Source: Culicoidibacter larvae (GTDB lineage: Bacteria; Bacillota_I; Bacilli_A; Culicoidibacterales; Culicoidibacteraceae). Taken from it: DNA of 64,000 bases. Within the stretch, counting starts at the first letter, position 1, and each line of letters starts with the position of its first letter. Below, one piece after another: positions 17,793-27,421 of the stretch. A program made the position numbers and the translations under genes. The stretch covers positions 1 to 64,000 of the forward strand of contig NZ_VBWP01000008.1 in NCBI RefSeq assembly GCF_005771635.1, written 5' to 3'. The notes under the pieces were generated by a model. The model saw nothing but the letters and a program-made list of their open reading frames with translations. It ran no database searches and had not been told where the DNA came from.

Positions 17793-18521
17793 ATGTATGA
17801 GCAATTTGCAGGCGTATACGATCAGTTAATGTTAGAGGCCCCATATCAAGAATGGGTTGAATATATTAAACAATTTTTACCGAAGCAGGCAGTGAGAATT
17901 GCTGACTTAGGTTGTGGCAGCGGTTATGTCGCTGTGGAATTAGCAAAGCTTGGACATCATGTTACTGGGATTGATATTTCCAGTGATATGCTTGCACTTG
18001 CTCGTGAAAGGGCACGACAAGCTTCAGTTGATGTTGAGTGGGTTTGTGCTGATATGAGCACAGTTGATTTAGGCGGTGAACAATTTGATATTATAATCAG
18101 CACTTGTGATTCAATCAATTACTTACTATCAAGTGAAGCGGTTCAACAATGTTTTAAACATGTTTTTTCGGCAATAAAATTCGGTGGTAAGTTTGTTTTT
18201 GATGTGCATTCAGAAACTAAGCGTGATCAGTTTGCTGATTTTAGCTATGCTGATAATGATGAGAATTGCAGTGTCATCTGGGAAAGTTATATGAGTGAAA
18301 CTGATAAAACTTATATTTTCCATGATATGAGCTTTTTTGTTTTAGAAGCAGATGGTTGTTATCGCCGTTTTGATGAGATTCATGAACAATGGCTTGCTGA
18401 TGCTGAAACTTATAAAATACTTCTGCAGAACAGCGGATTTACTAGTTGTACTTGTAGCAGTGATTTTAGTAATGAGTGGCGCGAAGATGGCGAGCGTTCG
18501 TTTTTTATTGCTGATAAGTAG
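17793..18521 (+). CDS. class I SAM-dependent methyltransferase (YqeM-like)
   Basis: Methyltransferase of 242 aa with motif I RIADLGCGSGYVAVELA (about residues 34-50), the acidic post-I HVTGIDISSDMLALARERA, and IIISTCDSINYLL at motif IV. The N-terminal YEQFAGVYDQLM is typical of YqeM/YjhP-type Bacillota methyltransferases of unknown substrate. TATAAT lies at 17761-17766. It is followed after 15 nt by a VanZ-like gene in the same unit. Confidence 0.87.
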   Translation: MYEQFAGVYDQLMLEAPYQEWVEYIKQFLPKQAVRIADLGCGSGYVAVELAKLGHHVTGIDISSDMLALARERARQASVDVEWVCADMSTVDLGGEQFDIIISTCDSINYLLSSEAVQQCFKHVFSAIKFGGKFVFDVHSETKRDQFADFSYADNDENCSVIWESYMSETDKTYIFHDMSFFVLEADGCYRRFDEIHEQWLADAETYKILLQNSGFTSCTCSSDFSNEWREDGERSFFIADK

Positions 18522-18536
18522 TATGGGGGTGCATAC

Positions 18537-19088
18537 ATGTTTATTATCGATGATCTTTTTAGTGAAGTTCCGTATGTTTTAATCGGAGTTTGTTTAACAT
18601 ATATTATTTACCGGGTAGCGGCGTGGTTCATCCAAGGTCGTACTTTTAATTTGCGTCGCGATTATCGTAGTATTTTAATGATTCTTTATATTGGTTGTCT
18701 GTTTGAAATTACATTAACGCCGTTGCATCCAAATTTGGATATCTCAGAATGGCATTATCGAATTCAATTAATCCCTTTTGAAACTATCAGTCGGTATTGG
18801 CCGATTGAGGGTTATAATTCATTTCGTAATATTATTGGCAATATTATATTATTAGTTCCATTTGCGCCGTTAGCACATTTGTATTTTGATAAAAAAGGAA
18901 AACAAGTATCAGCATTACTTCTATTTGGATTTGCATTATTGCTCTCATTAGGAATCGAGATTACACAATTATTTTTGACTGAAACAAGGGCTTTTGATAT
19001 TGATGATATTTTGCTGAATATGGTTGGTTTTGCAATAAGTTTAGTACTCTGGCGAATTATTTGGTTATTGATTCAGAAAAAGCGGTGA
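18537..19088 (+). CDS. VanZ-like membrane protein
   Basis: Integral membrane protein of 183 aa with about five membrane segments. The VanZ-family hallmark region is clear: FEITLTPLHP, the IQLIPFETI turn, NIIGNIILLVPFAPL, LGIEITQLFL and FDIDDILLNMVGF. GGGGGTG lies before ATG 18537. VanZ of Tn1546 gives low-level teicoplanin resistance, but most chromosomal members have unknown roles, so resistance should not be inferred. Confidence 0.88.
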   Translation: MFIIDDLFSEVPYVLIGVCLTYIIYRVAAWFIQGRTFNLRRDYRSILMILYIGCLFEITLTPLHPNLDISEWHYRIQLIPFETISRYWPIEGYNSFRNIIGNIILLVPFAPLAHLYFDKKGKQVSALLLFGFALLLSLGIEITQLFLTETRAFDIDDILLNMVGFAISLVLWRIIWLLIQKKR

Positions 19089-19093
19089 GAGCC

Positions 19094-19122
19094 TTGTAAA
19101 CAAGGGCAAAATAGTATATAAT
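19094..19122 (+). promoter_or_regulatory. candidate promoter of the glyS-dnaG-rpoD cluster
   Basis: TTGTAA (19094-19099) and TATAAT (19117-19122) with 17-bp spacing, leaving a leader of about 150 nt. A second TATAAT at 19150-19155 lacks a good -35. Confidence 0.5.
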
Positions 19123-19207
19123 TACATGGTATGGTGCGGAAAGTGTGTGTATAATTATGCTTGTAAAAAACAACAACCAATTATAACCATGAAAATAATG
19201 AATAAAT

Positions 19208-19246
19208 CTCGTTCTTTTGCTATGCGAAGAATGAGGTTTTTGTTTC
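19208..19246 (+). terminator. terminator hairpin in the glyS leader
   Basis: CTCGTTCTT pairs with AAGAATGAG (one G-U), followed by GTTTTTG. It lies between the candidate promoter and the glyS RBS, so it may be an attenuator. No T-box sequence (TGGNACC) is present. It could instead be the end of the vanZ transcript. Confidence 0.55.
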
Positions 19247-19279
19247 TTTCTGTACCGGGAATTGAATGGAGGTAATTGT

Positions 19280-20659
19280 GTGACGAAATCAATGGAAACA
19301 ATTGTTCAGCATGCCAAGACGCAAGGGTTTGTTTATCAAGGGAGCGAAATCTATGGTGGTTTGGCAAATACTTGGGATTATGGCCCACTTGGAGTTGAAC
19401 TAAAGAACAACATCAAAAAAGCCTGGTGGCAAAAATTTGTTCAGGAGTCGCCATATAATGTTGGACTTGATAGTGCAATTTTAATGAATTCAAAAGTATG
19501 GGAAGCTTCAGGACATATTGGTGGCTTTTCTGATCCGTTGATGGATTGCAAAAACTGCAAGACCCGTCATCGTGCCGATAAATTGATTGAAGAGTACAGT
19601 AGAGGTCAAGTAAATGCTGAAGTCATGACTAATGATGAGATGGAAGCATATATTAAAGAAAACAACATTCCTTGTCCAAACTGTGGTGCCAGTGACTTTA
19701 CCGGAATTAGAGATTTTAATTTAATGTTTAAAACTTTCCAAGGAGTGACCGATGACGCTAAAAATGCAGTTTATTTACGTCCGGAAACGGCACAAGGTAT
19801 TTTTGTGAATTTTAAAAATGTTCAACGTACAACCAGAAAAAAAGTTCCATTTGGAATTGCTCAAATTGGAAAGTCATTCCGAAATGAAATTACTCCCGGA
19901 AATTTTATTTTCCGTACGAGAGAATTCGAGCAAATGGAATTGGAATTTTTCTGTGAACCAGGGACTGATCTTGAGTGGCATAGCTACTGGCGTGAATACT
20001 GTCATCAATTCTTATTAAAACTTGGGGTTCATGATGAAAATTTACGATTACGTGATCACGAAGCAGATGAATTATCGCATTACTCGAACGCAACAACGGA
20101 TATTGAATACAAATTTCCATTTGGTGATGGTTTTGGTGAGCTTTGGGGTATTGCTGACCGTACCGATTATGACTTGAAGGCCCATATGGAGCACTCAAAG
20201 CAATCTATGGAATATTTAGATCCGATGACTAATAAAAAATATGTGCCGTATTGTATTGAACCATCTGTTGGGGTAGATCGATTATTATTAGCTGTGTTCT
20301 GTGACAGTTATGATGTAGAAACTTTGGCAGATGAAACAACCCGTGAGGTGTTACATCTGCATCCATATCTCGCGCCGATTAAAGCTGCGATTTTACCGTT
20401 AACTAAAAAACTTTCAGCTGAAGCAGAAGCATTATATGCAGAGTTAAGTAAACACTTCATGATTGAATATGATGAAAGCGGAGCAATCGGTAAACGGTAT
20501 CGTCGCCAGGATGCAATCGGAACACCATTCTGTATTACTGTTGACTTTGATACCTTAGAAGATAATAGTGTAACTATCCGTCATCGTGATTCAATGGAAC
20601 AAGAACGAATTGCAATCGATGAATTGGTTGTTTATTTACAAAAAGAGATTACTCTTTAA
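19280..20659 (+). CDS. glyS: glycyl-tRNA synthetase, single-chain (alpha2) type
   Basis: Class II aminoacyl-tRNA synthetase of 459 aa that charges tRNA-Gly. Motifs: residues [23 protein letters not shown] near the N terminus, a zinc-type insert with two CxxC pairs ([20 protein letters not shown]), [11 protein letters not shown], motif 2 [20 protein letters not shown], and a C-terminal anticodon-binding domain starting at LAPIKAAIL. The start is GTG 19280, 6 nt after GGAGGT; an upstream in-frame TTG at 19262 would swallow the RBS. This homodimeric form differs from the glyQ/glyS tetramer of Bacillus and lactobacilli. dnaG and rpoD follow. Confidence 0.96.
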   Translation: MTKSMETIVQHAKTQGFVYQGSEIYGGLANTWDYGPLGVELKNNIKKAWWQKFVQESPYNVGLDSAILMNSKVWEASGHIGGFSDPLMDCKNCKTRHRADKLIEEYSRGQVNAEVMTNDEMEAYIKENNIPCPNCGASDFTGIRDFNLMFKTFQGVTDDAKNAVYLRPETAQGIFVNFKNVQRTTRKKVPFGIAQIGKSFRNEITPGNFIFRTREFEQMELEFFCEPGTDLEWHSYWREYCHQFLLKLGVHDENLRLRDHEADELSHYSNATTDIEYKFPFGDGFGELWGIADRTDYDLKAHMEHSKQSMEYLDPMTNKKYVPYCIEPSVGVDRLLLAVFCDSYDVETLADETTREVLHLHPYLAPIKAAILPLTKKLSAEAEALYAELSKHFMIEYDESGAIGKRYRRQDAIGTPFCITVDFDTLEDNSVTIRHRDSMEQERIAIDELVVYLQKEITL

Positions 20660-20706
20660 TAGGTCTTTGTGCTATGACTCGGTAGAATGAAACGGTGGTG
20701 AGATGC

Positions 20707-22485
20707 ATGGCAAAAATACCAGAAGAACTTATTGATGAGATACGCCGGAAAAATAATATCGTTGATGTTATTGGCGAATATATCAGTTTGGAACGGAAAG
20801 GGCGCAATTATTTTGCCTGCTGTCCGTTCCATGGTGAAGATACGCCTTCGCTTTCGGTTTCACCGGAAAAACAGATATTTCATTGTTTTGGATGTCATGA
20901 AGGCGGGAATGTTTTTGGTTTCTTGATGAAATATAAAAATATTTCTTTCGTTGAGGCGGTTACTGAACTTGCTGCGCGCGGCAATGTTGAACTGCCAACT
21001 AACTATTCGACAGCTGCTGTTGGCCCGAAATATACTGACCAGCAACAAAGGTTGATTGAAGTACATACAGCAGTTACGCAACTTTATGAGCAGTTTATTA
21101 AAGTTGATATTGGTCATGGAGCGCGGATGTATTTACATCAGCGTGGCATGAATGATGAAATAATTGAACAATTTCATATTGGTTTTGCACCTGACCGTCA
21201 GTTGTTGGTCGAGTTTTTGAAGAGCAAAGGCTTGTCCATAGAAGACGGTGTTGCATCCGGGCTACTGCACCAAGGTCAGTCATCGTACTATGATGCGTTC
21301 CGAAATCGAATTGTATTTCCGATTCAGGATTTGAACGGTTCGTATGTAGGGTTTTCCGGACGGATTTTCGGTGAAAGTGATCAAGCGAAATATTATAATA
21401 GTCCGGAAACTGAAATATTTAAAAAACGCTTATTGCTTTATAATCTTTCAGCAGCAAAAGAAGAAATTCGTAAAAAGAAACGAGTTTACTTGTTTGAAGG
21501 CATTCCGGATGTTATTGCTGCTGTCAGCGTTGGCATCAAGGAGAGCGTTGCTTCATTGGGAACAGCGTTCACTAAAGAACAGGCGAACCTGTTAAAACGA
21601 TATACAACTAATGTTGTTATTTGTTTTGACACTGACCGTGCCGGTATGCAAGCAATATATAAAACCGGGCAGTTGTTGACTGAACTTGGTTTTCATGTAG
21701 AAGTGGCACAAGCGAAGAAGGCTAAAGATGTAGATGAATATCTGCAAGCAAATGGTGCTGAGGCGACCAAAGCTTTGCTTGAGTCGCCGCATGCTTTCTT
21801 GGCGTTCTTGTATAACTACGAACGCCAGGACAAAAATCTAACTAATTTTGATGATCGAAAAATTTATATTCAAAGTTTCTTTACCCATTTGCGGAAAGCA
21901 GAACGATTGGATCAAGAATCGTATTTGCAAAAACTGAGTGAAGAATTTGGATTGCGATATGAGGCTTTACGAGCTGAATTGGATGAACAGGTGCTAAAGG
22001 ATAATCCGCAGCAGGTTCAGCCGGTAATGCAGACGCGGAGTGTTCAAGAGCGGCCGATACAAGTGCGACATATGCATTTGGATAAATATCAGCTTGCAGA
22101 GCGTAAGTTGGTGTATGCGATGATAATGGATATGCAGTATGCGGTCGCTTACGAAAAAGAATTAAATTATTTATATGATGATCGATTGCGGGCGATTGCT
22201 TATGTGGTGCTGGAACAATATGACCGCACAAAAAATGTTGAAGCAAGCCAGTTGATTGATCAGTTATCTGAACCTGAGCGACAGGTACTAAGCGAATTAT
22301 TTACTAGTTTTGATGATGGCCTTATTAACGAGGCAGTAGTAAAAGATTGTATTCATACAGTAAAGGAATTTGCGATTAACGCGCAAGTGAAAAAACTTGA
22401 AGGACGATTGCATGATCCGACGATTTCGGTTGAGGAAGAATTAGCAATTGTGCAGGAGATTTTTAAAATTAAGAACTCGATATAA
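20707..22485 (+). CDS. dnaG: DNA primase
   Basis: Synthesises RNA primers at the replication fork. The 592-aa protein has the N-terminal CHC2 zinc ribbon ([31 protein letters not shown], residues ~38-68), a central TOPRIM catalytic core ([25 protein letters not shown]) and a C-terminal DnaB-helicase-interacting region. I choose ATG 20707 after GGTGGTGAG; GTG codons at 20695/20698 lie within that RBS. It is 47 nt after glyS and 13 nt before rpoD, the conserved macromolecular-synthesis arrangement. Confidence 0.96.
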   Translation: MAKIPEELIDEIRRKNNIVDVIGEYISLERKGRNYFACCPFHGEDTPSLSVSPEKQIFHCFGCHEGGNVFGFLMKYKNISFVEAVTELAARGNVELPTNYSTAAVGPKYTDQQQRLIEVHTAVTQLYEQFIKVDIGHGARMYLHQRGMNDEIIEQFHIGFAPDRQLLVEFLKSKGLSIEDGVASGLLHQGQSSYYDAFRNRIVFPIQDLNGSYVGFSGRIFGESDQAKYYNSPETEIFKKRLLLYNLSAAKEEIRKKKRVYLFEGIPDVIAAVSVGIKESVASLGTAFTKEQANLLKRYTTNVVICFDTDRAGMQAIYKTGQLLTELGFHVEVAQAKKAKDVDEYLQANGAEATKALLESPHAFLAFLYNYERQDKNLTNFDDRKIYIQSFFTHLRKAERLDQESYLQKLSEEFGLRYEALRAELDEQVLKDNPQQVQPVMQTRSVQERPIQVRHMHLDKYQLAERKLVYAMIMDMQYAVAYEKELNYLYDDRLRAIAYVVLEQYDRTKNVEASQLIDQLSEPERQVLSELFTSFDDGLINEAVVKDCIHTVKEFAINAQVKKLEGRLHDPTISVEEELAIVQEIFKIKNSI

Positions 22486-22498
22486 AGGAGAAATGTTT

Positions 22499-23680
22499 AT
22501 GTCTAACGAAACTGATGTATTATTTGGTGTTTTTGAGAAGATAAGTGCTGAGGCTCAAAAACAGAACGACATGATTACTTATGAGCAAATTAATGCCATG
22601 ATTAAGAATGAGGTTTTAGATGCACAAGAGCTTGAAGATTTATATGTGATGCTTGGTGATCAGAATATTGAAGTGGTTGAAAAAATCGAAGATATTCCGG
22701 TTGTGGAAGCCGCAGTTGATGATGATTTTGTTGCTGATGAAATTATTGAGGATGATGTTCCTGATGTTGATGATATTAAGGAAGACGATGAAGATGATGA
22801 AGATGCACGAATTATTGCCGGTGGCGCTGTTGATGATCAATTAGCAAGTAAAATTAATGATCCGGTGCGTATGTATTTAAAAGAGATTGGTCGCATTGAT
22901 TTATTAGGTATTGAAGAAGAACGGGAATTAGCTATTGCTGCCAAAGCCGGTGATGAAATTGCTAAACAAAAATTGGCAGAAGCCAATCTTCGTTTGGTTG
23001 TTAGTATCGCTAAACGGTATGTCGGACGTGGTATGTTGTTCCTTGACTTAATTCAAGAAGGGAACATGGGCCTTATTAAAGCGGTTGAAAAATTTGAACC
23101 GGATAAAGGGTTTAAATTCTCGACTTATGCAACTTGGTGGATTCGTCAAGCAATTACCCGTGCGATAGCTGACCATGCGCGTACAATCCGTATTCCGGTG
23201 CATATGGTGGAAACGATTAATAAGTTGAACCGAATCCAAAGAAGTTTGGTTCAAGAGCTTGGTCGCGAACCAAATGCTGAAGAATTAGCAGAAAAAATGG
23301 AAATGACACCGGCACGGGTCAGAGAAATCTTGAAGATTTCACAAGAGCCGGTATCATTGGAAACGCCAATTGGTGAGGAAGACGATTCACATTTAGGTGA
23401 CTTTATCGAAGACCAAGATTCATTATCACCAACTGATTATGCAACAAATGAAGTATTAAAAGAACAATTGCGTGATGTATTGGAAACATTAACTGACCGT
23501 GAAGAACGTGTGCTTCGTTTGCGCTTTGGTATTGATGATGGCCGTTCTCGTACTTTAGAAGAGGTTGGTCAAGAATTTGGCGTAACCCGTGAACGGATTC
23601 GTCAAATTGAAGCAAAAGCTTTACGCAAGTTGCGTTATCCATCGCGTTCTAAACGTTTGAAAGACTTTATGGAAAAATAA
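22499..23680 (+). CDS. rpoD: RNA polymerase primary sigma factor (sigma-A)
   Basis: Housekeeping sigma factor of 393 aa. Region 1.1 is followed by an extremely acidic linker (about residues 73-102, mostly Asp/Glu). Region 1.2 is [17 protein letters not shown]. Regions 2.1-2.4 include [27 protein letters not shown] and [21 protein letters not shown]. Region 3 and region 4.2 ([25 protein letters not shown]) follow. The start is ATG 22499, 8 nt after AAAGGAG; an ATG at 22493 is too close to the RBS. It is last in the glyS-dnaG-rpoD cluster. Confidence 0.98.
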   Translation: MSNETDVLFGVFEKISAEAQKQNDMITYEQINAMIKNEVLDAQELEDLYVMLGDQNIEVVEKIEDIPVVEAAVDDDFVADEIIEDDVPDVDDIKEDDEDDEDARIIAGGAVDDQLASKINDPVRMYLKEIGRIDLLGIEEERELAIAAKAGDEIAKQKLAEANLRLVVSIAKRYVGRGMLFLDLIQEGNMGLIKAVEKFEPDKGFKFSTYATWWIRQAITRAIADHARTIRIPVHMVETINKLNRIQRSLVQELGREPNAEELAEKMEMTPARVREILKISQEPVSLETPIGEEDDSHLGDFIEDQDSLSPTDYATNEVLKEQLRDVLETLTDREERVLRLRFGIDDGRSRTLEEVGQEFGVTRERIRQIEAKALRKLRYPSRSKRLKDFMEK

Positions 23681-23682
23681 GC

Positions 23683-23716
23683 AAAAGAGCAGGACTTGAA
23701 CGGTCCTGCTCTTTTT
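23683..23716 (+). terminator. intrinsic terminator after rpoD
   Basis: AAAAGAGCAGGAC and GTCCTGCTCTTTTT around a TTGAACG loop. Confidence 0.93.
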
Positions 23717-23736
23717 GGTAAAATAATGGTACTGTG

Positions 23737-23763
23737 TTGACGAAGTTTATTAGGTGATAAAAT
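23737..23763 (+). promoter_or_regulatory. candidate promoter of queT
   Basis: TTGACG (23737-23742) with TAAAAT (23758-23763), 15-bp spacing. The transcript would carry a ~70-nt leader in which I could not fit a preQ1-I or preQ1-II riboswitch. Confidence 0.45.
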
Positions 23764-23840
23764 AAGTTGGTTGTGGCAGGCACAGTGTTAGAAGTGTTTT
23801 TGTAATGCTTTTTAATACTATTTTAGGAGTGACCACAATC

Positions 23841-24350
23841 ATGAACAATCGAACAAAGTCAATGGCTACTAATGCCATTCTGGCAGCTGTGTATGTAGCA
23901 GTGTCTTTATTTTTGGCACCTTTTTCTTTTGGTGCTATTCAACTCCGGGTTGCGGAGATGTTAAATGCAACTTATATGTGTAAACCCAAGTGGCTGATTG
24001 GTGTCGCTATCGGGGTTTTCATTACCAATCTATTTTCTCCGTTTGGGATGATAGATGTTTTCTTTGGAACGGCGAATACGATTATTTCCGGTGTGGTGGC
24101 GATAATGCTCGCGCGTAAGGTGAAATCGCTGAAATGGCGTTTGGTTATTAATAGCATTGTTTGTGCCGTTGGTATTGTGGTAATTGCCATCGAGCTGGCA
24201 ATTACCGGACTGCCATTCTGGGAAAGCTATGCGACATTATTTGTCGGAGAATTATTATCGATGACGATTGGTAGCTTTATTTTTTATTTGGTTATCAGCA
24301 AGAGCAGTTTTATGCAACGAGCACTTGAAATCGATCCGGCGAATTTATAG
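23841..24350 (+). CDS. queT: QueT: queuosine-precursor ECF transporter substrate-binding (S) component
   Basis: Integral membrane S component of 169 aa with about five membrane segments. The family pattern is clear: MATNAILAAVYVAVSLFLAPFSFGAIQLRVAEML near the N terminus, and FSPFGMIDVFFGTANTIISG. QueT binds a queuosine precursor and works with the shared ECF module (EcfA, EcfA', EcfT), which is not in this window. The start is ATG 23841, 11 nt after AGGAG at 23825-23829; upstream in-frame codons lack an RBS. Monocistronic. Confidence 0.92.
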   Translation: MNNRTKSMATNAILAAVYVAVSLFLAPFSFGAIQLRVAEMLNATYMCKPKWLIGVAIGVFITNLFSPFGMIDVFFGTANTIISGVVAIMLARKVKSLKWRLVINSIVCAVGIVVIAIELAITGLPFWESYATLFVGELLSMTIGSFIFYLVISKSSFMQRALEIDPANL

Positions 24351-24356
24351 TTGAGG

Positions 24357-24387
24357 AAAAAGGGCGGCCTGCCGGGCCGCTCTTTTT
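24357..24387 (+). terminator. intrinsic terminator after queT
   Basis: AAAAAGGGCGGCC and GGCCGCTCTTTTT around a TGCCG loop. Confidence 0.9.
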
Positions 24388-24512
24388 GTGTTTCTAACAG
24401 GAAGATAACAGAATTGAAAGTTTGGTTATTAAAATTGTAATATCAAACAATGGCACTTGGTTTTTTTTGAGGTTATACTTAGGTAGACGATGTTGAAAAG
24501 GAGAGTATGTAT

Positions 24513-25316
24513 ATGCAAAATATTGTACATGTCGAAAATATTAAAAAGATTTATGGTTCAAAGGGTGGCAGTCAGGTTGTGGCACTTAATGGTGTAAGTT
24601 TTGATATTGCCAAAGGTGAGTTTGTTGGCATTATGGGTGCCAGTGGTTCCGGTAAGACAACGATGTTAAACGCGGTGTCTACTATTGACAAGCCGACCAG
24701 CGGCGTTATTGAGATTGCCGGCACTAATATTACTAAGATGAATAATAATCAGATTGCTGATTTTCGTGCTGATCAACTAGGTTTCATTTTCCAAGATTTT
24801 AACTTGTTAGAGAATTTAACGGTCTATGAAAATATTGCTTTGCCACTGTCTTTGCAAGGGGTTAAGAATAAGCAAGCTAAGGTTCAAGTGAAAAAAGTTG
24901 CTGAACTATTGGGAATTGCTGATTTATTGACGAAGTATCCGGTTGAGTTGTCAGGCGGGCAGAAACAACGGACAGCGGCAGCAAGAGCTTTAGTTCATCA
25001 GCCTTCTTTGATCTTAGCTGATGAGCCGACTGGTGCTTTGGATTCTAAGAGTGCTAAAAACTTGCTTGAAACAATGCAATCTTTAAATGAGGTGTATGAT
25101 GTAACGATTATGATGGTTACGCATGATGCCTTTAGTGCTAGTTATTGCAATCGTATTTTATTTATTCAAGATGGTAAGATTTATCGTGAGCTGCACAATC
25201 GCAGTTCACGAGCGGAGTTTTATCAAGAAATTTTGAGTGTTTTAGCACAGGTTCACATTGATGATGAGCCAATTAATGCTGGTGCAAGAGCGAATTTTGC
25301 TCAACCGGAAATGTAA
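24513..25316 (+). CDS. ABC transporter ATP-binding protein, BceA/MacB type
   Basis: Cytoplasmic ATPase of 267 aa. Walker A is GASGSGKTTML (about residues 42-52), the Q-loop FQDFNLLENLTV, the ABC signature [15 protein letters not shown], Walker B LILADEPTGALD, and the H-loop VTHD. It pairs with the FtsX/BceB-like permease 14 nt downstream. ATG 24513 is preferred, 9 nt after GGAG; ATG 24507 is only 3 nt away. TATACT lies at 24474-24479. BceAB-type transporters remove peptide antibiotics such as bacitracin, but the usual two-component system is absent here, so the substrate is unknown. Confidence 0.92.
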   Translation: MQNIVHVENIKKIYGSKGGSQVVALNGVSFDIAKGEFVGIMGASGSGKTTMLNAVSTIDKPTSGVIEIAGTNITKMNNNQIADFRADQLGFIFQDFNLLENLTVYENIALPLSLQGVKNKQAKVQVKKVAELLGIADLLTKYPVELSGGQKQRTAAARALVHQPSLILADEPTGALDSKSAKNLLETMQSLNEVYDVTIMMVTHDAFSASYCNRILFIQDGKIYRELHNRSSRAEFYQEILSVLAQVHIDDEPINAGARANFAQPEM

Positions 25317-25330
25317 GAGGGGAGTTCATC

Positions 25331-27166
25331 ATGTTATTTAAGTTATCTTTTTCTAATATCAGAAAGATGCTAAAGGATTATTTGACATTGATTGTCGGTC
25401 TGGTGATGGCTGTGGCAATTTTCTATATGTTTGAGACTTTAGCGATGAATGATGCTTTTGTTAAAGCGAATGCGATTATTGGTGCAATTATGCTGGTTTT
25501 CCAGGTAGGAGCATTTTTATTAGCGATCATTACTTTCTTCTATATTTTCTATGCTAATTCGTTCTTTTTATCCTTTCGTACAAAAGAGTTCGGCATGTAC
25601 ATGATGCTTGGTGCAAAGAAAAGTAAGGTTATGCAATTAGTTTTCTTTGAAACTTTAGGTATGGGAGTTGTAGCTTTATTAATCGGTACCGTTGTCGGCG
25701 CATTGTTGTCACAGGGGGTGGCAACAATGTTTATGGGTATGTTAGATATTCAATTAGATGGTTATCAAGCATTTTTCTTTCCGTCATTTACGATTACTGC
25801 AATCTTCTTCCTGCTTTTATTTTTCATAACATCAGTTGTGAATGCTTCGAAAATAGCTCGCAAATCAGTTTTGGAATTATTGACTGAGGAACAAAAAACA
25901 CAACGACCTAAAAAGCGTGGGGTATTGAATTTTATTGGTGTAGTAATTTCGATTGTACTCTTAGTTGTTGGTTACTATCTGATTTACAATGTTAAGACGT
26001 TGCAGATTGTTGGGTTATTTGGCGGTGCATTCACAATTACTACAGCAACTTATCTGCTCTTCATTATTGTAGTGCCAACGGTTATCGGTTGGATTCAAAA
26101 AACTAATTTCAAAAGCAAAGGTATTAATGCTTTTACTTTGGCACAATTGCAATTCCGGGCACAAAGTTTAACTAAGGTATTAGGAACAGTAGCGATGCTG
26201 ATTGCCCTTGGTGCCGGCGCTATGACAGCAGGAATGGCGTTTAAAGAAAATATTATGCTGCAAACGAATCAAACCATGTATGCCGATGTTACCTTAGTTG
26301 CACCAAGTAATGCAGAACATGATTTGGTTAAACAGTTAACTGATGCACAAATTACCATTTATCATTTTAAAGACAAAGATGGTACTTTATATTTTGATAA
26401 TACAGAGTTAAATAATCAAAAATGGTATTATACTGAATATAATTTTGAACAAGGAAGCATAGAAATGAAACAAGTTCAGGGCAATCTTGATTATTCAGTT
26501 GCTGATGTTTACGAAGATGAGTCTGATACGGTCTACCAATGGTATCGTGCTATTGGTGATTGGAATTTGCGCTCGATGTATCGGGAAACTAAAATTGCTT
26601 TCTTAAATACTGCTGATTTTAATGAAGTCGACGCTGATGTACAGACTCTCGAAGCAATCAAAGTCGCTGATTTTATTCAAAATAAACCAGTTATTGAAAA
26701 AATTAATAATGAACAGACTGCTCGCTTTAGTGATGGCAGTGCGGATTTTGTACTTGGTTCAAAATATGATTTATATGTGATGATGTATGCCTTTGCCAGC
26801 GGGACAATGTTTATGGGCTTCTTCTTAGGTTTTGCTTTCTTATCAATGATGGCAAGTATTCTGATGTTCAAAATTTTGGCTAGCGCTAAAGCGGATAAAC
26901 CTAGATATGATATGCTTTCGAAAATGGGCGTGCGTGAGCGGCTGCTCAAGAAATCGGCTGCTCGTGAGATTTTGGTGCTGTTTGCGATCCCAGGTATTGT
27001 CGGCGTGTTGCATGTTATTTTCGGAATGCAGATGTTTAGTGTGTTCCTGCAAGATCCTTACTACCAAATTTGGTTGCCGCTCACTATCTTTACAGTGGTG
27101 TATGCTATCTATTATGTGGTGACAGTCTGGCTATATCGCTCGATTGTTTTACCCAAGCGAAAATAG
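25331..27166 (+). CDS. ABC transporter permease, BceB/FtsX type
   Basis: Membrane permease of 611 aa. Four N-terminal membrane segments include an FtsX-type block (RTKEFGMYMMLGAKKSKVMQ). A middle group of helices precedes a large extracellular domain (about residues 315-475), and three C-terminal helices end the protein. This 10-helix plan with the extracellular loop between helices 7 and 8 is typical of BceB. It forms one operon with the ATPase and ends in a strong terminator. Target peptide and regulator are not evident. Confidence 0.88.
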   Translation: MLFKLSFSNIRKMLKDYLTLIVGLVMAVAIFYMFETLAMNDAFVKANAIIGAIMLVFQVGAFLLAIITFFYIFYANSFFLSFRTKEFGMYMMLGAKKSKVMQLVFFETLGMGVVALLIGTVVGALLSQGVATMFMGMLDIQLDGYQAFFFPSFTITAIFFLLLFFITSVVNASKIARKSVLELLTEEQKTQRPKKRGVLNFIGVVISIVLLVVGYYLIYNVKTLQIVGLFGGAFTITTATYLLFIIVVPTVIGWIQKTNFKSKGINAFTLAQLQFRAQSLTKVLGTVAMLIALGAGAMTAGMAFKENIMLQTNQTMYADVTLVAPSNAEHDLVKQLTDAQITIYHFKDKDGTLYFDNTELNNQKWYYTEYNFEQGSIEMKQVQGNLDYSVADVYEDESDTVYQWYRAIGDWNLRSMYRETKIAFLNTADFNEVDADVQTLEAIKVADFIQNKPVIEKINNEQTARFSDGSADFVLGSKYDLYVMMYAFASGTMFMGFFLGFAFLSMMASILMFKILASAKADKPRYDMLSKMGVRERLLKKSAAREILVLFAIPGIVGVLHVIFGMQMFSVFLQDPYYQIWLPLTIFTVVYAIYYVVTVWLYRSIVLPKRK

Positions 27167-27167
27167 G

Positions 27168-27204
27168 AAACCCCTCCGGTTTATGACCGGAGGGGTTTCT
27201 TGCT
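27168..27204 (+). terminator. intrinsic terminator after the BceAB-like operon
   Basis: A 13-bp perfect stem (27168-27180 with 27186-27198) with a TTATG loop and a T-rich tail. Confidence 0.9.
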
Positions 27205-27213
27205 TTCTTAACC

Positions 27214-27242
27214 TTGACGTCAGCGATGAAAAAAGCTATACT
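27214..27242 (+). promoter_or_regulatory. promoter of the metK leader
   Basis: TTGACG (27214-27219) and TATACT (27237-27242), 17-bp spacing. Transcription would start ~20 nt before the riboswitch. Confidence 0.8.
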
Positions 27243-27268
27243 AGAATGGAATTAAATGAGTAGAGAAA

Positions 27269-27397
27269 ATCCTTATCAAGAGCGATCGAGGGACAAGCCT
27301 GATAACATCGCAGCAACCTACCGAATTGTCGGCAAGGTGCTAATTCTTGCAGATAACGGATGGATATATATTTCCGTCCTTTGGGGCGTTTTTTTTA
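27269..27397 (+). ncRNA. SAM-I (S-box) riboswitch with terminator, controlling metK
   Basis: The S-box core is unmistakable: TTATCAAGAG, GAGGGACAAGCC, GCAGCAACC, AAGGTGCTAATTC and TTGCAGATAA in the correct order. P1 pairs TCCTTATC (27270-27277) with GATAACGGA (27352-27360). Its 3' strand ACGGA can instead pair with TCCGT (27373-27377), and CGTCC can pair with GGGCG (27384-27388) ahead of eight T residues. SAM binding should stabilise P1, free CGTCC and terminate transcription. This gives feedback on SAM synthetase. Confidence 0.95.
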
Positions 27398-27421
27398 TGG
27401 TTATAGGGAGTTGTATATATA

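Noticed and set aside
19123-19279. T-box before glyS
   Set aside because: A terminator hairpin is present but the invariant TGGNACC sequence is missing.
23764-23840. preQ1 riboswitch before queT
   Set aside because: queT leaders often carry one, but I could not fit either the preQ1-I or the preQ1-II consensus to this sequence.
24451-24479. LytTR-type repeat before the BceAB-like operon
   Set aside because: One GGCACTTGG half-site resembles the LytTR repeat, but no second copy is found 21 bp away.
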